A DNA stretch of 64,000 nt, from the NCBI RefSeq assembly GCF_009208735.1, contig NZ_WFLJ01000023.1, forward strand, positions 48,179 to 112,178, given 5' to 3'. The notes below the pieces were generated by a model that worked only from the letters and a program-made list of their open reading frames with translations, was not told where the DNA came from and searched no databases. Positions 8,862 to 16,721 of this stretch are shown piece after piece. Position 1 is the stretch's first letter. The number at the start of each line of letters is the position of its first letter. The position numbers were made by a program, and so were the translations under genes. Source of the stretch: Janthinobacterium rivuli. GTDB lineage: Bacteria > Pseudomonadota > Gammaproteobacteria > Burkholderiales > Burkholderiaceae_D.

Positions 8862-9211
8862 ATCGGCAACGGTAGCGCCAACTCGGCAAGAGAGTACGAG
8901 GCGGTGCTGGCCAGCTACGATCACGACGAGCATCCAGACCAGCGCGCCGTGGTCGCCATGGCGATGGCCGCGCTGGGCGCGAGGGTCAGTCTGCGATTTG
9001 TATACGGACTGCCGCACAGCGGCAGCGGTAGGATGACCTATTCGGGTACGACCAAGGCTCCTGGATCAAGCACCAGTGGACTCATGCTCGCCGTCTGACC
9101 TGACGCCTTTACGCAAGTTGCCGGCCGCACACCGCGAGGCCTCCCCTCCACGTGCTCACCGCCGTGGAGGTTTTTCGTGTCAGCCGGGCCAATGCCCGCT
9201 GTTCCAAGCAA
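8862..9211. other. Intergenic region with no recognised gene
   Basis: The frame of the serine hydrolase stays open after its stop up to about 9098 and could encode a 64-residue tail from an ATG at 8904, but nothing in it is recognisable. A terminator lies at 9145-9175. Confidence 0.45.
9145..9175 (+). terminator. Rho-independent terminator
   Basis: CCTCCACG, a 10-nt loop, CGTGGAGG and TTTTT form a perfect 8-bp stem with a T-run on the plus strand. It would end rightward transcription from the serine hydrolase region. Confidence 0.75.
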
Positions 9212-10288
9212 TCAGAGACGAGCAGGAAGGGCTGGTAGCTCAGTAAATTTCGCCTCGTCTAACAGTTTAGCCTTGTACGCCATTAGCTCATCGTCCGCGA
9301 TATCGAAACGGTTCAGCCATTCCTCCGCAGCTCGGCCAATCAACCGCGGCTCGCTCCCGGCGGATGCGTAATGCATCCGGACTTTCGGTGTCCTGATGGG
9401 CTTGAGGAGCATATTGGGAAGCACCAACCGCGCGGGCATCGGCGAGTCAGCAGGTGCGGCTTCGGGTTGGGCGCCGCCCTGGATGACAAGTCCAGTCCCA
9501 TAGTCGAATAGGCCAAACCAGTCCATCGGTAATGCCGAACGAATGGCCGATATACCTCCGACTTTTTCCACATAATGATTGTCTATCGCTGTGAGCCAGC
9601 CTACTGTTTTAATGCCCAGGTGCGCATTGACTGCGCCGCTGACAAGGTTGCCGGCATCAAACCCCCGGAGCTTGGACGTCAGGAATGCCTCGAATGCCTG
9701 GTTCTCGTCATAGCGAGCGGCCGACAGTATTAGACTGTGGCCGCCATATCCGTGGACGGCACATAGGCGTCGTGCAAAGCTTACGAAGAGCGCCTGAAAG
9801 AGTCCAGGATTTTCTTCGACGAACAAAATGGGCAGGCTAAACCGCAGCCCGCATAAGCCCCAGCCTCCCATTTCCGCCCGCCAAGCGGGGAGGCCGACGA
9901 CCTGAAACTCCCATGGACCCGCGTCCTGCGCCTGCACGCCACTGGTGTAATGAAAACTCACTGCATCGTCTGCATCCATACGCACCAGCATTTTGCTCAG
10001 CGGTTTTGCCTCCGCGTAGGCCATCTTATCCGGCCCTTCCGGCGGGTCTTCCCGGGAGAGCCAGGTGAGTTTAGGCTCAGCCTTGGCCTGCAACTCTTCG
10101 AAACAAGCGCTGATGGCATCGCGAACCGCCGGGAGATGAGCATCCTTGAAGAAGAGCGTGCCAGCGATTGCGGGCACGCTGCCGACATAGTCCTGTGGCC
10201 CCTGCTTAGTGAGCAAGCCCCCAGGTACATTCATTGCGTCAGGGTTTTCGCGCAGAAGTTCCAGCAAGTCCAATGGTAATTCAGTCAT
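9212..10288 (-). CDS. Type VI immunity family protein (DUF3396)
   Basis: A cytosolic protein of 358 residues resembling the DUF3396 family found next to type VI secretion PAAR/VgrG-linked toxins. Recognisable parts are AIAGTLFFKDAHLPAVRDAI near the N-terminus, a central GGWGLCGLRFSLPILFVEEN, and LPMDWFGLFDYGTGLVIQGG late. It starts 10 nt after the natural stop of the broken PAAR gene and would be co-transcribed with it. The family neutralises a cognate effector, but no intact toxin domain is visible here. Confidence 0.75.
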   Translation of the reverse strand: MTELPLDLLELLRENPDAMNVPGGLLTKQGPQDYVGSVPAIAGTLFFKDAHLPAVRDAISACFEELQAKAEPKLTWLSREDPPEGPDKMAYAEAKPLSKMLVRMDADDAVSFHYTSGVQAQDAGPWEFQVVGLPAWRAEMGGWGLCGLRFSLPILFVEENPGLFQALFVSFARRLCAVHGYGGHSLILSAARYDENQAFEAFLTSKLRGFDAGNLVSGAVNAHLGIKTVGWLTAIDNHYVEKVGGISAIRSALPMDWFGLFDYGTGLVIQGGAQPEAAPADSPMPARLVLPNMLLKPIRTPKVRMHYASAGSEPRLIGRAAEEWLNRFDIADDELMAYKAKLLDEAKFTELPALPARL

Positions 10289-10297
10289 GTTCAGTCC

Positions 10298-10771
10298 TTA
10301 ATACGCTGGCAAGCTACGCACGGGGTCACCTGTTGTAGCGTCGACCACCTGAAAGCGGCCGCGGAAGCGTTCGGTTTCATCCGCAATGGACTCATCCTGA
10401 TACCTGCTGGCCAACCCGGTGTGGATAGTACCAAAGCCCTGCATCAGGGGCATTGGAGGGGGACTGCCGTGGACGCCCGGCGCCGCGCCTCCCGATGGTG
10501 TCGTAAGGGTGGACAGCTGGATCGAGAGTAGCGTGGCGCCACAAGCGGTCTTACAGCCATGCTAGGCCACGGCCTGGCCCGCATCGATGAGGCTGGTGTC
10601 ACCTTGGCTGATGGGAAACACTCCCTTGCACCGGGGGCAAGAGACCATATCACCGACACGAGCCCAGCCTTTGCCATGAGTATCCGATAGCGGTGAGCAG
10701 GTGACGACGGTGCCGCCGTGGCTCGTCTTATCGCCCAGCACGATGATGGAATTGCTCAAGATTTTTGTCAT
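10298..10771 (-). pseudogene. PAAR-domain type VI secretion tip protein, broken by in-frame TAG
   Basis: From the ATG at 10771 the frame encodes a PAAR protein: VLGDKTSHGGTVVTCSP early, then VGDMVSCPRCKGVFPISQGD. A TAG at 10562-10564 follows GQAVA, and the same frame then continues as HGCKTACGATLLS, the expected last PAAR motif, through PMPLMQGFGTIHTGL to TAA at 10298-10300. One substitution (probably a tyrosine codon to TAG) therefore splits a 157-residue protein at residue 70. PAAR proteins cap the VgrG spike and recruit effectors. The remainder after the PAAR domain is short and not an evident toxin. Confidence 0.8.
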
Positions 10772-11114
10772 TTTAATATTTTTTTGGCAAAATTAACACA
10801 ATTATTAAGCTCGACGTTTACGTCACCTCTATGGTCGAAGTTCCACAACGGGATACCGTCGGTCGGCAACTAGCATTCTGTGGCGAGGTTCGCAGACTCG
10901 CCCCCCCTGACGCGAATAACGCAAGGGGCAAGTCCGCCATTCAGGCACGGGCTGATGTGTGGCGTGCTGAGATAGCTGACTCTGTCGGAATACTGATTGG
11001 AACCATGAACGCGCGCCTGCCGCGCAGCGGCAGCGGTTGGAGGATTCGGGGCGGGCCGGGCAGGTAGGCCCAGCCCTTCGAATCTCACACGCAGGGCGCG
11101 AAGGCGCCCTGCTC
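10772..11114. other. Gap left of the prophage; repeat and tRNA-tail relic
   Basis: No supported gene. It contains the second copy of the diverged repeat (10921-10979) and, at its right end, a plus-strand sequence resembling the 3' end of tRNA-Ser (11074-11125). Confidence 0.45.
10921..10979. repeat. Diverged repeat, copy 2
   Basis: Partner of 7014-7070; shared blocks are GGGGCA, GCCATTCAG, CACGG, GGCTG and TAGCTGA in the same order and spacing. Its origin is unknown. Confidence 0.35.
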
Positions 11115-11125
11115 GCTTCCGCCAG
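11074..11125 (+). other. tRNA-Ser 3'-end relic with a hairpin insert
   Basis: The plus strand reads TTCGAATCTCAC, then about 25 nt able to form the hairpin AGGGCGC-GAA-GGCGCCCT, then CGCTTCCGCCA. Joined without the insert, the two outer pieces are exactly the last 23 bases of the tRNA-Ser at 46348-46437. Nothing upstream folds as the rest of a tRNA, so this is a remnant, perhaps of an older integration event. Confidence 0.5.
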
Positions 11126-11180
11126 GAAATAAAAAAAGCCGCCCAAGGGGCGGCTCTTCTTTTTATTTCCTGGCGGAAGC
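11115..11180. terminator. Large inverted repeat with tRNA-Ser terminator
   Basis: GCTTCCGCCAGGAAATAAAAA and its complement flank an inner stem AGCCGCCC-aa-GGGGCGGCT, giving a near-perfect 66-bp palindrome. On the minus strand the inner hairpin is followed by TTTTTTT and would lie just beyond tRNA-Ser in the unintegrated chromosome. It is therefore probably the tRNA's original terminator, now separated from it by the prophage. Confidence 0.7.
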
Positions 11181-11184
11181 GGTG
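11171..11184. other. attL of the P2-like prophage
   Basis: TGGCGGAAGCGGTG here is identical, and in the same orientation, to 46348-46361, the 3' end of tRNA-Ser on the minus strand. The two copies enclose a full P2-like gene set with the integrase at the right end, as expected for tRNA-targeted integration. Confidence 0.8.
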
Positions 11185-12080
11185 TAATGCACACACCTAC
11201 TATTCATGCGCCTTACATGAGCACCTCGTAGCAGCGTACCTACGTTTGTACCGTCGATTGAAAAGAAACAGAATTTTTCGATCTTTGACTTGTCCGGCGG
11301 TACGCTGTTGCCTGCGGCCTTCGAGCACGGGACGCGAGCGCAAGCTTGGGAAGCTCGACAAGGAACTCAACAGCCATGCGGGCTTGCGGGCTTGCGGGCC
11401 ATTGTAGCAGCATCAGAAGCGGCCATCCATGCGGTGTATTTTACGCTTGTGGAGCAAACTATTCTGGCAAACAGTACCGATCCACGAACTGCATCCCTAA
11501 TTTAACTGATAGAGGGCACCCCCAGATACGCTCCCCTGAACATCAGCGCCTGGTAGTCCTGCGGAAAGTAGGCTACCACCATCCCGTTTCCCCGGTTGCC
11601 CGGGTCTTGTCAGAATTGCCTGATCTTGGCTCCAGCCTGCCTAATTGCACGCAAAGACGCGATGACCGAAGATACTGAGCGGCTTGGCCAGTAATACTCA
11701 AAATGGTACTCATCTGAATCGCCATATTGTTATTGTTGTGTGTTGATCAACTAATCCTTTGGGACTTTGGATTCTCTAGACTTGAAGATAGTGACTGGGA
11801 GCGGTTTCCCAATATTCAATTTCGCTGGCCCGCAACGCGCAATTGGCCAAAACGAGGCAAAGACGGAACACAACTTGGTATGTTCCCATGGCTGGAGCAG
11901 AAAGCGGCACGTGGGCGCTAATGATGGCAATACAAAATTGCACCGGCGCATCGTAGAAGTTGTTACAATCTGGCCCAAGTATGCTTGTCGATGCCAACGA
12001 ATAAAAAGATGACGGTGTAATTACCAATACTCAGATTCGATAATGCTTTGTGGCCGGGTTAGCCTTTCAGGAGAATTTAT
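11185..12080. other. Prophage left-end region without a supported gene
   Basis: Only short incoherent frames are seen. On the minus strand about 11690-11508 one frame reads sensibly across a TGA (GAKIRQF, stop, QDPGNRGNGMVVAYFPQDY). This may be a decayed gene of unknown family. Confidence 0.4.
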
Positions 12081-12878
12081 TTGGAATATTTCATGCAATG
12101 GATTAACAATTCGCTAGTACAGAGCGCTATCATTTCTCCCGTTATTGGCGCGCTCTTAGGCATATTGTTTGCTGGATTAAACAATCCACCATCCGGAGGC
12201 ACTACTACCGTCCAACAAACCACTATCGTATTTAAGAATGTCACCAACATAAATAATAATGGTGGCCGAGGATCATCCTCGTCTGATGATGGCATTTCGA
12301 TCCTTATTTTATCCGTCATGTTGATTGCAGGAATTACATGGGGCTATAGTCGATATGCAAGCGAAATACTTGGCTATTGGGCGAATGGTCTGTTTACCTG
12401 CTCAACATTTATTCTTGCCGCGGGCATAACATCTGCTCTACGTGGTCAATACAGCAGCTATGATTGGGTTTGGTATATTTTCATGCCGACACTGGCGATT
12501 GCATTTTCATTTCACCTATTATATTTAGCTAAAATTGGCATTATTCCAAATGTTAGAGAATTTGCTCGGATGCACACCTTTATGGATTTTTACTTAAATG
12601 TACTTCGTGAAGAGCATAGATCATGGCTACTATTTCAAATTGCTGGAGTTTTATTTGGCGTGTTGGCCGCGATCATTGCAACCATGAGGTCTTTGCATTA
12701 CTTATCCTTAATGAATCAGAGATCAGGGAGTGCATTAGCCGGAGCATGGCGCCTTATAGCAAAAATCACATTTGCTTCAGCAAGTTCGACCGGTTTATTT
12801 TTTTTGTTATTTCTCACAGGACTTTCGTATTTCATGCTTTCTGGTAATGCATTTGAATTTTGGCCACACAAACCTTAA
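12081..12878 (+). CDS. Multi-span membrane protein, prophage cargo (moron)
   Basis: TTG at 12081 is chosen because AGGAG precedes it by seven bases; an in-frame ATG at 12093 is an alternative. The 265-residue product has a hydrophobic segment at about 15-35 and a polar asparagine/serine/threonine-rich stretch (about 42-72, with NNNGGRGSSSSDDG). Roughly five more membrane segments follow (about 74-95, 104-122, 130-155, 190-210 and 230-258). GC is far below the phage structural genes. It lies alone between attL and the portal operon, a usual place for lysogenic-conversion or exclusion genes. The family is not recognised and no function is assigned. Confidence 0.7.
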   Translation: MEYFMQWINNSLVQSAIISPVIGALLGILFAGLNNPPSGGTTTVQQTTIVFKNVTNINNNGGRGSSSSDDGISILILSVMLIAGITWGYSRYASEILGYWANGLFTCSTFILAAGITSALRGQYSSYDWVWYIFMPTLAIAFSFHLLYLAKIGIIPNVREFARMHTFMDFYLNVLREEHRSWLLFQIAGVLFGVLAAIIATMRSLHYLSLMNQRSGSALAGAWRLIAKITFASASSTGLFFLLFLTGLSYFMLSGNAFEFWPHKP

Positions 12879-13002
12879 CGAAGTTCTCAAGAATCTTATA
12901 TAGATACGAAGGCCGGGAATAAAACTATTTTTATTCTAGTGAAATTTATTTTAAAATTCGCAGCATTGAGTGCGAATAAAGCTGCAACGATTACACACCT
13001 AG

Positions 13003-13140
13003 TTGTACACAATCCCAATCGCACAGCTAGGTGGATTCCTCGACCGAAAATGCAACGGCGAGCCGAGCATCAAGACTATTTTGCTCGGTATGCAAGGGGG
13101 CTATGTCGCGGAGACGACGATTGGCAAGGCTGTAATGCAG
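13003..13140 (+). pseudogene. C-terminal relic of an IS4-family transposase
   Basis: The frame reads IPIAQLGGFLDRKCNGEPS followed by IKTILLGMQGGY. It matches the well-conserved C-terminal end of IS4-type transposases (LGGFLxRKxDGEPGxKTxWLGxQ). No other transposase part or terminal inverted repeat is visible. Confidence 0.5.
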
Positions 13141-13235
13141 CCCCTCAAGCACACAGAAAAATGTGTTCACCACGCCATCGCACCAGCCGCAAAAAAAACC
13201 ACTCAAAGTGCGTCAAAATGCGTCAAAACGCATGC

Positions 13236-13257
13236 CCCCTCTTCGCCCCGCAGCGCC
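13236..13257 (-). other. Possible cos site
   Basis: On the minus strand the sequence GGCGCTGCGGGGCGAAGAGG resembles the P2 cohesive-end sequence (GGCGAGGCGGGGAAAGCAC as I recall it). It lies in the expected place, beyond the portal gene between Q and att. This is a low-certainty match by eye. Confidence 0.3.
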
Positions 13258-13402
13258 AGTCCTCATGCGCCTTCGGCCATGGCGCAAATTTGAGTCAAAA
13301 CAGCCCTATATAGCGGGCAGGTGTGGAGGGGGGACAACTGCGCGCGCCGGGCCGAAACGGGGCTTTTTCTTGCCTCCATGGCAATATCAATCGATGGGAC
13401 GT

Positions 13403-13427
13403 GAAAAAGCCGCCTCATGGGCGGCTT
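13403..13427 (-). terminator. Terminator of the leftward Q-P operon
   Basis: On the minus strand AAGCCGCC, a short loop and GGCGGCTTTTTC form a stem with a T-run, about 75 nt beyond the last gene of the portal/terminase transcript. Confidence 0.65.
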
Positions 13428-13500
13428 GTGCGGTGGCTGGGTCGCGCTGGCGTGGCTGGCCTGTCGCGGCCCCATCCTGCCGGCTATCGCGGCGTGACGG

Positions 13501-13716
13501 TCATCCTGGGCGGCCGGCGCGCGCCTTGGCCGCCTGCTCTTTCTCGTAGTCGTCGCGGCAGTCCACGTTGCAGAACAGCAGCGCGGGCGCCAGCGCCTCG
13601 TCGCAATAGTGGCAGCAGCCATCCGCCACCAGGCCCGGCCGGCGCCGCACGGCGGCCAGGCCGCGCGCCACCTCGGCAAAGATGATCTTGTCGGTGTTGT
13701 CGATATGGTCGCTCAT
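13501..13716 (-). CDS. Small phage zinc-finger protein (DksA/TraR-like cysteine motif)
   Basis: A 71-residue protein with two cysteine pairs, CHYCDEAL and CNVDCRDDYEKEQ, spaced like a C4 zinc finger of the TraR/DksA type. Its ATG overlaps the portal stop (ATGA), so it is translated from the end of the Q-P transcript. Similar small genes follow the portal gene in other betaproteobacterial P2-like phages. Its role is unknown, and RNA polymerase binding would be a guess from the motif. Confidence 0.65.
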   Translation of the reverse strand: MSDHIDNTDKIIFAEVARGLAAVRRRPGLVADGCCHYCDEALAPALLFCNVDCRDDYEKEQAAKARAGRPG

Positions 13717-14777
13717 TGCGTGCTCTCCTTGCCCAGGCCCAGGTCATACGGGGCGAAGCGCACCACTTCCACGCCGGCCCACTCGTTGATCGCCATGAAC
13801 TGCGCCTGCAGCGGCACCAGCTCATTGCGCGCGAAGACGCGCGCGGCCGGCTCCACGGCGCCGAAGCCGCCGGCATTGTTCGGCAGGATGCCCATCAGCT
13901 GGGGCGGCACGCGGTGCGCGGCCAGCTGGTCGTCGCGCGTCACGCTCTTGATGTTGAAAAACTCGTCCTTGGCGGCCACGTCGGACACGGGCAGAATCTG
14001 GATGCCGTCCTTCTTGCCGTTCGGCGCGTACATGAACAGATTGCGGAAGTTGCCCGGCCCCTTGCTGTCGCGCATAGCCTGGCGCAGGTTGTCCACGTCC
14101 TGGGTGTTGGCGGCAGCATCCGTCATGTAGAACACGAAACCGGCGTGCGAGCCGTTCTTGTAATACTTGCGGCGGAACAGGGTCGCCGCCTCGTTGAGCC
14201 AGGCCGATTGCAGCGCGCTCAGGTACTGCGGCACGCCGTACAGCTCCTGGTTCACGTCTGGCTCCATCAGGTGGAAGACGCGGCCCTTGTCAAACTGGTG
14301 CACGGCCTGGTAGCCGTTCACGAAGAAATAGGTATCCAGATCGACGCCGCGCCGCATGTACTTGGCCAGCGCATGCTGATACGCCAGCGCCTTGCCGCTG
14401 CGGCTGGGGCGGTCTTCCAGGTAGGCATTGCCGAACGTCAGATAGTCCAGGGCCATGCGCTTGAATCCATCGCGCGACAGGTATTTCGTCGGCATCAAGG
14501 TGGACGTCAGCACGTTGGCCTTGAAGTGGATGGCGCTGCTGTGGTGCACGCCGGCATTGAAGGACTTGGCCAGGCCGGCCAGGTTGACGGGCGGCTCATA
14601 CCAATGGCCGTTCTTCCAGCATTCGAAGCAATCGAGAATGTCGGCGTGCTCGAGCACGGGCGTCGGGTCGCCGAAGGAAAACGCCTCGATGCCGGCGGCG
14701 GCCGGCGCCGTGGCCGCTGGTGATGGCGCGCCCTGGGCCTGCCGGCCGCGCGCGCGCAAGTGTCGTGCTTTGCTCAA
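13713..14777 (-). CDS. Q: Portal protein (P2 gpQ-like)
   Basis: The start is a TTG at 14777 whose last bases overlap the terminase stop (TTGA), giving 354 residues (P2 Q is 344). The sequence is typical of P2/PBSX-family portals: FECWKNGHWYEPPVNLAGLA early, QELYGVPQYLSALQSAWLNE centrally and HRVPPQLMGILPNNAGGFGA late. Twelve copies form the dodecameric DNA entry ring of the procapsid. It is translated together with terminase P on the leftward transcript. Confidence 0.92.
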   Translation of the reverse strand: MSKARHLRARGRQAQGAPSPAATAPAAAGIEAFSFGDPTPVLEHADILDCFECWKNGHWYEPPVNLAGLAKSFNAGVHHSSAIHFKANVLTSTLMPTKYLSRDGFKRMALDYLTFGNAYLEDRPSRSGKALAYQHALAKYMRRGVDLDTYFFVNGYQAVHQFDKGRVFHLMEPDVNQELYGVPQYLSALQSAWLNEAATLFRRKYYKNGSHAGFVFYMTDAAANTQDVDNLRQAMRDSKGPGNFRNLFMYAPNGKKDGIQILPVSDVAAKDEFFNIKSVTRDDQLAAHRVPPQLMGILPNNAGGFGAVEPAARVFARNELVPLQAQFMAINEWAGVEVVRFAPYDLGLGKESTQ

Positions 14778-16585
14778 GAATAAATCTCCATGAAAGAGTG
14801 GTGGTTGTCGGTGGTGCCTTCGAACGGCTCGTGATCGAGGGCGTGCATGCAGGCCCACGCCAGATCGGCGTGGCCGGTTTCGTCGCTGCGGCCGGCGACA
14901 TAGGTCACGTGCCGCCCGCTGGGGGTGAGGGTCTTGTGGATGGCCATGAAGGACTGCGCGATGTCGGTCCAGCCGGCGTCAAATTCCAGCCGGCCCTTGC
15001 TGATGATGTTTTTGGCCTTCAAGACCATGCGGGTTTTGACTTCTGGCGAGTAGTTCAGCGGCGTGACGGCCGGGAAGAAGCCGCGCACGATCGGCAGCAC
15101 GCCGATGCCCATGCCGGTCGTGTCGATGCCGATGTATTCGACGTTGTAGCGGCCGGTCATCTGGCGGATGGCGTCGGCGTGATCCTCGAAACTCTGCCCG
15201 CGCCACTGGTGGCGCTCCAGGATGCGGAACTTGCCGCCGGCCGTCATGGGCGGCGCCAGCACGACGCAGCCGGCGCTGTCGCCGTTCAAGGCCGGGTCAT
15301 AGCCGATCCACACGGGCCGGTTGCCGAACGGGCGCAGGCCCAGCAAGGGCTTGTAGTCGTCCCACTCCACCCAGGAATCGACCATGCAGCGCTGCAGCTC
15401 GGCCAGCGGAAAGACCGAGGCCGAGTCGTCGATAAAATTGCACATCAGCAGGTTATCGAACTGGTCCGGGCTGTATTCGAAGTTGCGCAGCTCGTCGATA
15501 TCGAACAGGTTGCAGCCGCCGCGCTCGGCGTCCAGGATGGTGACGATCTGGCGCCAGATCTTGTCCTCGCCCGTAAAGCCCGACGACAAGCGGCCATGGC
15601 TCACATCGATATTCACCTGGTCCGCCTTGGCGCGGCGCTTGTTGAACAGCTCGCCCGTCCAGAACGGGTAAGCCTGGTGCGTGGTCGAGGATGGCGTTGA
15701 AAAATAGGTCTTGCGCCATTTCTTGTGAATGGCCATGCCCGAGGCCACCTTGTTGAGTTCCTGGAAATTCTGCGTCCAGAAGAATTCATCGAAGTAGAAA
15801 TTGCCGTGGTAGCCCTGCGCCGTGCGCGCGTTGGTGCCCAGGAAGTACAGGTGCGCGCCGTTCGGCAGCACGATGGGGTCGCCCGTCAGCTCGATGGCAG
15901 CGGCCTCGCGCGCGAATTGCACGATGTATTGCTTGAAGACGTGCGCCTGCGACTTGGAGGCGGACAGGAAGATTTGATTGCGGCCCGTTTCCATGGCGTC
16001 GGCCAGCGCCTCGCGCGCGAAATACCAGGTGGCGCCAATCTGGCGGCTTTTGAGAATGGCGCGCGTGCGCTGGTCGCCGTTGCGGAACCACACCTTTTGA
16101 TAATCGAAGAGCGAATCCTGGAAGGCATCGAGCAGCTGGATTTTCTGTTCTTCGCTGAAGTCATTGCGCGTCGGCTTCTTCTTCGGGCCGGCATTGCGGT
16201 TCGCCAGCTTGGGATTGAGATCGACCTCGTTGCCGCCCGGCTGCTCATAGCGGCGCACGCGCGCCATCTGCACGATGGTGCGCGCCAGCAAGTCGATTTC
16301 CTTGTAGTCGCTGCCGCTCTTGACCTCCTTTTCGATCAGTTTGACCAGGCGCAGCTCGGCCGACGCCTCGACGTGCTCGATAGCCTGCGCCTTGTCCCAC
16401 TCGTCGCGCTCTTTCCAGCTATTGATGGTGCTGCGCTTGATTCCCAGGTGCCGGGCGATGGACGAAATGCGCCAGCCCTTCCAGTACAGGGCGCGCGCAG
16501 CACGACGCGGCTCGGATTCGGGCACGGCCAGTTCGCCGATGATTCCATCGACGGTTTGTTCGCTTGTTTTCTCGATTGTCAGCAT
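14774..16585 (-). CDS. P: Terminase large (ATPase) subunit (P2 gpP-like)
   Basis: Starting at ATG 16585 the protein has 603 residues, close to P2 P (590). An N-terminal helix-turn-helix (YWKGWRISSIARHLGIKRST) is followed by the packaging ATPase, with a Walker-A-like KSRQIGATWYFA and Walker B FYFDEFFW. The C-terminal nuclease part includes WIGYDPALNGDSAG and YIGIDTTGMG, the acidic residues expected of an RNase H-like nuclease. It pumps DNA into the procapsid and cuts cos together with the small subunit M. The gene is divergent from the scaffold gene O. Confidence 0.92.
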   Translation of the reverse strand: MLTIEKTSEQTVDGIIGELAVPESEPRRAARALYWKGWRISSIARHLGIKRSTINSWKERDEWDKAQAIEHVEASAELRLVKLIEKEVKSGSDYKEIDLLARTIVQMARVRRYEQPGGNEVDLNPKLANRNAGPKKKPTRNDFSEEQKIQLLDAFQDSLFDYQKVWFRNGDQRTRAILKSRQIGATWYFAREALADAMETGRNQIFLSASKSQAHVFKQYIVQFAREAAAIELTGDPIVLPNGAHLYFLGTNARTAQGYHGNFYFDEFFWTQNFQELNKVASGMAIHKKWRKTYFSTPSSTTHQAYPFWTGELFNKRRAKADQVNIDVSHGRLSSGFTGEDKIWRQIVTILDAERGGCNLFDIDELRNFEYSPDQFDNLLMCNFIDDSASVFPLAELQRCMVDSWVEWDDYKPLLGLRPFGNRPVWIGYDPALNGDSAGCVVLAPPMTAGGKFRILERHQWRGQSFEDHADAIRQMTGRYNVEYIGIDTTGMGIGVLPIVRGFFPAVTPLNYSPEVKTRMVLKAKNIISKGRLEFDAGWTDIAQSFMAIHKTLTPSGRHVTYVAGRSDETGHADLAWACMHALDHEPFEGTTDNHHSFMEIYS

Positions 16586-16633
16586 GCCGCCAGCGTAGGC
16601 CGCGCGCGCGCGGAACGGGGGAAGGCAAAAGTC

Positions 16634-16648
16634 GCTATGGCCCATAGC
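16634..16648. promoter_or_regulatory. Perfect dyad in the divergent P/O intergenic region
   Basis: GCTATGG-C-CCATAGC has 7-bp arms and lies between the two divergent late transcripts. A phage activator such as the Ogr-like protein binds dyads near late promoters in P2, so this is a reasonable candidate site; assignment is inference. Confidence 0.45.
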
Positions 16649-16721
16649 AACCCGCACCGCATTGAATCGCAGCGCCAAGACGTTGACCATGGCGTTATCC
16701 GATCAACCGAGAACGCCCACC

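Larger units (their letters stand above)
12879..13500. other. Left-end non-coding region: IS relic, repeats, cos candidate, terminator
   Basis: No intact gene. It contains a transposase remnant (13003-13140), tandem TGCGTCAAAA units (about 13209-13228), a cos-like sequence (13236-13257) and the leftward terminator of the portal operon (13403-13427). Confidence 0.5.

Noticed and set aside
7434..9017. 527-residue minus-strand open frame
   Set aside because: It lies antisense to the serine hydrolase, is rich in G/R/Q/H as GC-rich antisense frames are, and has no recognisable domain.
11074..11125. A second functional tRNA-Ser on the plus strand
   Set aside because: Only the 3' bases match; the T stem does not pair, and no acceptor, D or anticodon arms exist upstream.
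10829..11196. Two overlapping minus-strand frames in the gap left of attL
   Set aside because: They cross the terminator palindrome and the repeat, and their sequences are incoherent; the DNA is better explained as repeats and tRNA relic.
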